From Flammulina velutipes (taxonomy: Eukaryota > Basidiomycota > Agaricomycetes > Agaricales > Physalacriaceae), in assembly GCA_011800155.1 (NCBI GenBank), contig CM022375.1:2170001-2234000 (forward strand): DNA of 64,000 nt, given 5' to 3'. The position numbers were made by a program, and so were the translations under genes. Below the pieces are notes generated by a model. It saw nothing but the letters and a program-made list of their open reading frames with translations. It searched no databases and was not told the DNA's origin. This document shows positions 57,634 to 64,000 of this stretch, piece after piece (position 1 is the first letter of the stretch; each line of letters opens with the position of its first letter).

Positions 57634-57954
57634 TCACATTCCCCTTCTGACGCTGCCGAAATGCATACCTAGAACCAAATCAGCACGAGTAAGATAAGGG
57701 TCAATTAACATACATCGTACGGGACAATCACCATCTCTAAAGTCCAAAACGAGACTATACAGCGGCGGCGTCGTCCATTTCGCGAGAAGTACAAGTACTT
57801 CATTGAATATCTCATGAAAAGTTGAGGGTGATGGTCGCGTGTCAGTATGTAGCTTCAAGCTCCTCGAAATTGCAGTCGAGATATCAACAGCGACCCATGA
57901 GTCTTTGAATAACGCCCAGCGTTCGGCGGGTTCACTTAAGAGTCGAGACCACAC
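57634..57954 (-). CDS. Hypothetical protein, incomplete model
   Basis: One open block codes about 106 residues (WALFKDSWVAVDISTAISRS, HEIFNEVLVLLAKW, PPLYSLVLDFRDGDCPVRC) with a 48 base in-frame segment bounded by GTATGT and CTAG near the end. The composition looks coding, but there is no ATG at the 5' side and no recognised family. It could be the 3' remnant of a larger gene. Confidence 0.35.
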   Translation of the reverse strand: MWSRLLSEPAERWALFKDSWVAVDISTAISRSLKLHTDTRPSPSTFHEIFNEVLVLLAKWTTPPLYSLVLDFRDGDCPVRCMLIDPYLTRADLVLGMHFGSVRRGM

Positions 57955-58218
57955 ATTGTGCCAAGGTGTGGCGACAGATATGGTCGGTTGGCTTGGTTTG
58001 GTTTGGCACTAGCCAGTAGCAAAGAGACAGAAGTGATTGGCGCCGCGTAGATTGCGAAATATAGTTGACAATGACGGTCATGGACAGAGGATTTATTTAC
58101 ACGTGACTGCCGTCGGCACAAATCGCTTCGCGTACTCAGCCTGAGCCTACGGCGTACTCAACGTTATTCTTCATACAAGCAGATACAAGTACATTGAATT
58201 TCTTCGAACGACTGGCAT

Positions 58219-60506
58219 TCAACCCACAGCAAGAGCCTTGACCTTCAACGGAATCTTGTGCCCTTCTTCATATTTGCCTTCCAACGCAGGGAAGATACTA
58301 ACTTGCGTAGGAACATACTTGACCTCCTGGTCGGGCTCATAGGAAAACTTGTTGACCATGAGAACAGTGAGGACTTGCAATTGCATCAACCTATGATGGT
58401 AAGCTGAGCGTGTGTATGAAATCGGACTTGTGACACCTACGCGAAACGCCATCTATGAAGAATGTTATCTCGAATACAGAGGGTATCATGTAACGAACTT
58501 ACCCAATACAAGCTCTATTCCCCGCGCTGAATGCAAGGCTAGGGACCACAGTCGTCAGTACTACGTCCACAACAATCCTATCATGCGAAAAGCTCACAGG
58601 TTCGCATAGACGCCAACGTTACTACCACTACGCCCAACCCCCTCACCCATGAATCTGTCAGGATTCCAGCTGTCCGCGTCTTTACCCCAGAGGCTCTCCA
58701 GCCTACCCGCATTCAGGTCAGAAGAGTCAACAATTCAGAAGTAAACAAGCCGCCTACCGATGATAGACGAAGATGGACGTGTAAACTACTTGTCCTTTCT
58801 TGACAGGAAGTTCCATGGTAGTCGTCCCGTCCGCCAAGGTCAGCGGCTCAGAAAGAGGCAATATATCATCCTGGGCTGCTTCACGGATAAGGGAGTGCAC
58901 GATGGGGTGGAAGCGTAGCGTTTCCTGGAAAAGAGATGATGTACTATAGAAGGATTGGTTTTGGGGGACTGACCTTGATACATGCATTCATGAACGGCAG
59001 AGCGTCATAATCAGCGTTCGTCAACGGCTCGCCGTTCTTCTGCTCCAGCATTTCGCGAATTTCAGCCCGAAGACGGGCCTGGAGAATAGGTTTGCGCGAG
59101 AGCTCGTACAGAAGGCTACCGAGGGTGTTGGACGTCGTGTCTTGTCCAGCGGCAATAAATGTTCTAAGTATCAAGTTGAACGCGCCCAGGCTACCATGTA
59201 GTATCACCGAAGACGTACGCCATTTGAGCCATCATAGCTTTTTGGCTCATTCCTTTCTTCTTGTCGTTCGATAAACGACTCGAGGCTACGAAACGCCTCA
59301 ACAATTGTATAATCGATGGTATGAAGAAGCCTCACCTAAGATCCCAACAATGTCCTTCTCTTCGAGTCCTTCAGCGTCGTCCACAGCTTTCTGGACGATA
59401 CCCCTAGATATTCCGGTAGCCAGAGTTCTGAAGGTCCTCAATATCGAATATGCACGAGATGCAATGAGCGAGTCCAAAGGATCGAGGGACCATTCAGGCA
59501 GGAGACGCAACAACGATGTATAGGCAATCTCGGCTGGTGATGGGTTCATGAATGCACCCGCTCTGTTAGAAGAATGAGTGAATCATAAGACCATGAAACT
59601 GTAAGCCTCACGTAATTTTCTTCAAGCTCTGCGCCAGCTCGTCTTCATTTCCTTCCAAGGCACCAAATACATGTCTGAACGACGCTGCTTTTCGATCAGG
59701 GATATGAGGGAGGAGAAGTAAAGAAGGTGCTTACAGAGACCGAGGACATCAAGAGCGACCTTAGTAGTCCAGGTAAGGATATCGACTACGGCAGACTCGC
59801 CGGCAAGATGGGTCTCAAGTTTCTCCGTAAGCTAGGACAGACGATCAATACTTCGCACTACCAAGGGAGACAAACCTACCTTCTGGCCCTCAGTCTGAAA
59901 CAAACCGAGAAAGTTCCTCAGCTGTCCCATAGAGAATGCGGGGTTCAAGATATGTCTCTGTCGACGATGTTCCTCGCCTATAAGAAGACAGGTCAAAGTC
60001 CCAACGGTCGAGAAAACGTATCATATTACCATCTACGGTGACGATCCCAGGTCCGAACAAGGAGTTCATGAAGTGGTGCATATCGCCTGTCTTGGGGAAG
60101 CGGTAGCCCGATGTGTGAAAGATGTACTGGAGGGCTTTGGGATCGGCGACGAGAAGATTGCTTTGCTACATTGCCTCAGTTTTAGGGAATTCTTGAAGTC
60201 AAAGACTCGGACTGACACCGAAACATCCAGCGAGACGGACGACAAGGCCATACTGCTTAGTCCATTTCAGCTCGTTCTCGCCTGCGATGAGCTGGCCGCG
60301 AATATCCATTTCGTGACCTAAGGTGTGTCAGGTTAGTCTCGTGCATACAGCGAGGGTTTTCTGATCAACTAACCAGTAAGCCACGAAGGACTAGGCGGCC
60401 CACGGGCCACTCGAAGTCCTCGAGTCCTACGTTTAGCGCGCAGGAGGAGCGAAAAGGTAACAATAACGAAGGTGCCAGAAAAAAACAATTTAAGGATAGA
60501 GATCAT
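58219..60506 (-). CDS. Cytochrome P450 monooxygenase 2
   Basis: Same exon layout as the P450 at 54342-56649. It starts MISILKLFFSGTFVIVTFSL, an ER anchor, with the hinge RVARGPPSPSWL. Motifs: AAGQDTTSNTLGSLLYE (I-helix, here with the canonical AGxDTT), ETLRFHPIVHSL, NPDRFMGEG and heme-binding FSAGNRACIG. The C-terminus ends KVKALAVG. No disabling change seen. Tandem arrangement, same strand and shared introns indicate local duplication; the two differ enough, including in the I-helix, to have distinct substrates. Confidence 0.9.
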
Positions 60507-60796
60507 CTCGAAGGAAGCGACGAGTAGCGTGTGGGACTCGCAACTTTATACGAGTTGCAAGGTTGGAGAAATAACGGCTTCATGGGACGATAAGACGGAC
60601 CTATGACAACACCATACCAATGTCAACCGGGGCGGCTGCAGACAAAGATGTAAAGAAGACTGTCAAGAAAAATCAATCAGGATTCTTATGGGAAAGAAAA
60701 TGTATACGAAACTTGTAAACGTACATACAGTCTATCGAGCCCCATGGAGTCGATCATGGCGAGGTGTACAGGGTAGCGCTTTGTTATGCATGAACT

Positions 60797-61383
60797 TTAA
60801 GGTATGTGAGCCAAATAGAGAGTCAAGATGAAGAAGCACTGGGTACTGACGAAAACTGTCATCCCAAAGTCATAGGTTCTCGACATGAGTAACATTCCAG
60901 GGAGACCGTTCCCAGAGAAAAAGGCAAGCATTAACAAAGAGACTACAGGCGTAAGCATATCTTTGACTGTTTGACGGAGTACTCTGTCCTGCCCCATGGA
61001 GGATCTAAATTCTTCGTACTGGAACCGGGGAACATACGCCGCGAGGATACGATAACGAGCACAGTGCCAGAGACTCAAATATAGCTCGATCCTACGTGAC
61101 TACAACACCATCAGGATATTATATGAGATATGCAAAATGAAAAGCTTACCCCCCGGAAAACCAATGAGCGTTCCAGCAAGTGATATGCCAAAGGATTTGA
61201 TCCTCGGAGCCCGCTCAAATCATCATCGCGAAGTTCGAACATGACCAAATGCATGAGAAAAAATTGGTTGCCGACGGTCCTCGTCAGTGATACTCGGTAC
61301 TTCGAAGGCCATGTGGATCCTGGCAACGTCTGGGGGGAGATGTCCGGTGGAAGCGTATGAACGGTGCCATCAAGCTCCAACAT
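60797..61383 (-). CDS. Hypothetical membrane-associated protein
   Basis: Two exons, 61383-61150 and 61099-60797, join in phase across a 50 base GT-AG intron; 178 residues. The first exon codes MLELDGTVHTLPPDISPQTL and RVSLTRTVGNQFFLMHLVMF. The second codes a charged stretch then two hydrophobic segments, MLTPVVSLLMLAFFSG and VFVSTQCFFILTLYLAHI. A further intron near the 3' end is possible (GTCAGT at about 60849). No family recognised. Confidence 0.5.
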
Positions 61384-61589
61384 ATAGCTGACATCTAGCG
61401 TGAACTCGAACTAGCCAAAGCTACTTTTGAACTGCTTCCATTTCCAACAGACAAAGTTAGTACGTCCAACTGATAGCTAAAACCGAATTAGAATGGGCGA
61501 AGAAAGCGAGGAGGTAGGGGCTAACATTGTTCGTTGTTTCTTCCAGACGATTTCGAAAAGCCGATAACCATCCTCATCAGTTCTCCCGA

Positions 61590-62198
61590 CGCCTCCTTTG
61601 CGTTGCTATTTCTTCCTACTGCGAATAATAAGTCCTTGTCCTGCCTCCTCGAAGATGGTGTCCACAGTACACGTCAGCCCTTCGTGGCGACCTGTCGTTC
61701 GCACCACGAACATCAACCACAACACGCCATGGTGCGCGAGGAGACCACTCGTCACACCGACGTATCCACATTGCATGACCAACCCGATAAACCACGTCCG
61801 TCGCCAGTATGACATCAAACACCTGGTCAGGCGGCGGGCATAGTCTGGCGTCTCCCAGTCGGACCTTTCGACGAGTGTCGCATCAGTTGGCGACGTTCGA
61901 TTGGAGATTGGCGAAGACGTCTGTAGTAGTCCGTTGCAACAACGATGTCCGCCTGAACGAGTTTGGCGGACGCGATGCTGAGCAGGAGGATTGGCCAAAG
62001 ACAAAAGTCATAGTCCGCTGGATACGCGCACCAGTAGAATTGAGTCCGTCCAGCAGACGAATGGCCGAATAGGGATAACGGAGCATCGTTGAGGTCGACG
62101 CGAACGTCGTTGGAAAAGTCGAAGGATTGTTGGACGGTGAATTCTTCCTTGTCGATGATAGCATTCCAGCCTCGAGCTGCCTGGTCCTGGATTTCCAT
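61590..62198 (-). pseudogene. Methyltransferase-family (Methyltransf_16-like) gene, frameshifted
   Basis: Pieces of a class I methyltransferase lie in order but in different frames on the minus strand. They are MEIQDQAARGWNAIIDKEEF from an ATG at 62198; TDVFANLQSNVAN near 61890; ERSDWETPDYARRL and then VFDVILATDVVY near 61800; and VLWLMFVVRTTGRHEGL, FEEAGQGLIIRSR at the end. VILATDVVY and ANLQSNV are characteristic of the protein N-lysine methyltransferase group. At least two frame changes without splice sites separate them, and the SAM-binding glycine motif is not visible. I therefore call a decayed copy. Confidence 0.6.
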
Positions 62199-62787
62199 CT
62201 CGTCGTCTTCTACCTAGGACTTTCTGAGTGCTGTGAGAGGCTGTGAGTGCCGTTATCTACTTGAAAGACTAGTCATGTACAAGATGAGCGCGCGCATTGC
62301 GCGTCGTTGCCATTGCCCTCGGCGTCTCCCACCTCTTCCTCCTCTGCAGACGCGTAGCCGAATTTGGGTGAACGTAGGAGATATGAGCGCCATTCTAGTA
62401 GTTTTTAGATATCGCATGTTGCGTCGACCTACGCTGCTATATGCCATGGTGATGGTGGTAAGAGGGAAAGGTGAAAAATACTGTCGGCAAACTCCGAACT
62501 ATGCTTTACCTTACGCCACCATGTCGGTGACCTCAATCCTCCAGAGAGTGTCGACACTGACCTTGTCGAGTCGAAATCTGCCTCTTTCACTGTAGGGAAA
62601 TCATTCACACCATCTGCGTCTTCTTTGTCAGGCGTCTCTCACTTTCGGTGAGTCCATTCATCGCCCTGTCCGGGCAATGGGGTGGCGGATATCTTGACAT
62701 TGTTGGCCCGGAATGGCGGGCCCTTCCTACAGTGTCATATGGCTATCCACTTTGTTGCATCGGAAAGCAGGCCTGGGGGAGGAAAAT
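62199..62787. other. Spacer, no confident gene
   Basis: Short frames on both strands without domains; upstream side of the hypothetical gene that follows. Confidence 0.35.
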
Positions 62788-63265
62788 ATGGGGTTGGACG
62801 GACGAGGCTCATGGACTTATGGCATCCGCAAACGGTGGAAGAATTCACGTCTCTTCTACATGGCCATGGACAGGACATCTGGTGGGGAATGGGAGTCGGA
62901 TGAGAAATATCTGGACAAGAGCTGGATGTCATCCAAATATATTTCGTCGTTTCCTGTGTTTCTTCTGATTAAGGACGGAGTTCGGCATTCTGTTTGTACT
63001 CACATGTTAATGATTCCAATGCTTTCTCCCTTGGTAGCCGGAGGCGGTAAGGATTGATCACTATGCAACAGTACTGCTGGAGGAGATGAAGATGAAGCCT
63101 CCTCTGAACTTGCTGCAAAGCGCCAGTGACAAACAGGATACTCATGGGGACCGCCGAATGGACCCGCCGCCTTTCCTCGTAGCTTCAAAGATGTTCTCTG
63201 ACGCTTTGATGGTGCGCAGTGTGGCGCATGGACATAAACACATCAGTGTGACTTTGCGCTGGTAG
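62788..63265 (+). CDS. Hypothetical protein
   Basis: Two exons, 62788-62991 and 63038-63265, joined over a 46 base intron. The second exon (EAVRIDHYATVLLEEMKMKP, FLVASKMFSDALMVRSVAHG) has strongly coding-like composition and starts right after a TTGGTAG acceptor. The first (YMAMDRTSGGEWESDEKYLD, YISSFPVFLLIKDG) is less certain and the frame is open further 5' to 62713. No family recognised. Confidence 0.45.
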
Positions 63266-63361
63266 GTGTGGGAGAGAGCGATATTTGGGCAAATTATTTT
63301 ATTGATTAGATTGGAAGTGTGCGCAGCAGTATGTTCAACTATGACAAAACATACTCCTCTA

Positions 63362-63976
63362 TCAATCTTGAATTCTAAGCATTTTGCTGGGCCAATAGCT
63401 GTGCGTCAGCGCTGGTGAACACTTGTTAACTCACATGATCGTGCATGGGGAATGGCAAAAAAACTTACGGTCTCAACTGCTCGCCTCGGGCCTTCAGACT
63501 ATCTGACAGTTTCTGGAGATTGTATATCTCAGGAAGGTTTTTGTCCAGCCAGTCCATATACGAATGGAGCATTTCAGCCTGGTTTGCTTTATTGACGGGA
63601 ACAACACCATGCGTCCTTTTTTCCTCATCTGGTGGGCCCCAGTCAACTGGCATAAAGTTCTTGAACACATTGTCGGTGTATATATTATTCATGTGGCAAT
63701 CATAATGCCTGAGGATTCGAGAAATCAGACAAAAGAAGGGATTAGACAGACATACATTAGATCGATCTTTTCTCCCATAGCGAAATCCATCAGTGTATTG
63801 TGGAGATTTACTCGGATTGTGGACAAGGTTTCATTAACGTTCATGTTCTCATTCTCGAGGTACCAGTCTGGAAAGAGTTTCTTGACATCTCCTGGGTTTG
63901 GGTAATCCTTCCGGACGTCTTTCATAATAAAGAACGTGTCTGCATTATTGCTTTCGGACCATAAAAACAGACCGAC
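63362..63976 (-). CDS. Kinase-like fold protein, 3' part
   Basis: Three exons, 63976-63756, 63708-63469 and 63398-63362, in consistent phase; an acceptor at 63977 shows that more exons lie beyond the right edge. The visible 165 residues include LMHYDCHMNNIYTDN and, about 14 residues later, MPVDWGPP. HxDx4NI followed by a DWG/DFG-like motif at this spacing is the catalytic loop and metal-binding pattern of kinase and aminoglycoside-phosphotransferase-like folds. The rest is charged and helical (NKANQAEMLHSYMDWLDKN). Which kinase-like family it belongs to cannot be told from this part. Confidence 0.6.
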
Positions 63977-64000
63977 CTAATCGATGTGTTGAGCTGGAGG

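Overview
The window is nuclear DNA from a filamentous basidiomycete, most likely an Agaricomycete. Genes are cut by many 48-60 base GT-AG introns. The families present fit that group: a KDZ transposase with its CxC2 cysteine cluster, small Ser/Thr kinases, HNH-domain and MYND-finger proteins, expanded P450s and an F-box/LRR-like protein. Nothing looks bacterial or viral.

Layout, left to right. 1-1.1 kb: 3' end of a GH35-type beta-galactosidase-like gene. 1.4-5.6 kb: first copy of a segmental duplication that ends in a protein kinase gene. 5.7-10 kb: a 9-exon MFS transporter and an 8-exon polytopic membrane protein, both minus strand. 10.5-16.3 kb: the 3' half of a MYND-finger gene, abutted by a LINE whose single reading frame is continuous only if two 52-55 base introns are spliced. 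16.4-26.8 kb: an apparently intact KDZ transposase plus five small genes of unknown function, three on the minus and two on the plus strand, which look like one large mobile unit. 27-32.3 kb: a 168-169 base tandem repeat, a miniature element, two diverged paralogous genes, an AT-rich 1.5 kb element with inverted ends and an MFS fragment. 32.5-37 kb: a MYND pseudogene split by an 813 base hAT-like element with a perfect 8 base target duplication, followed by the intact MYND paralogue. 37.4-38.6 kb: an HNH-domain gene. 38.6-46 kb: gene-poor tandem and inverted low-copy repeats. 46-52.2 kb: second, expanded copy of the kinase duplication. 52.3-60.5 kb: an F-box-like gene and two tandem, intact cytochrome P450 genes. 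60.8-64 kb: small hypothetical genes, a methyltransferase pseudogene and the 3' part of a gene with a kinase-like catalytic loop.

The host genes (transporter, P450s, kinases, HNH, F-box) look like an accessory, rapidly duplicating region rather than one pathway. The clearest cooperating set is the KDZ transposase with its neighbours. Several reading frames were rebuilt by hand from splice sites; exon coordinates are given where I derived them. No tRNA, rRNA or CRISPR array was seen.
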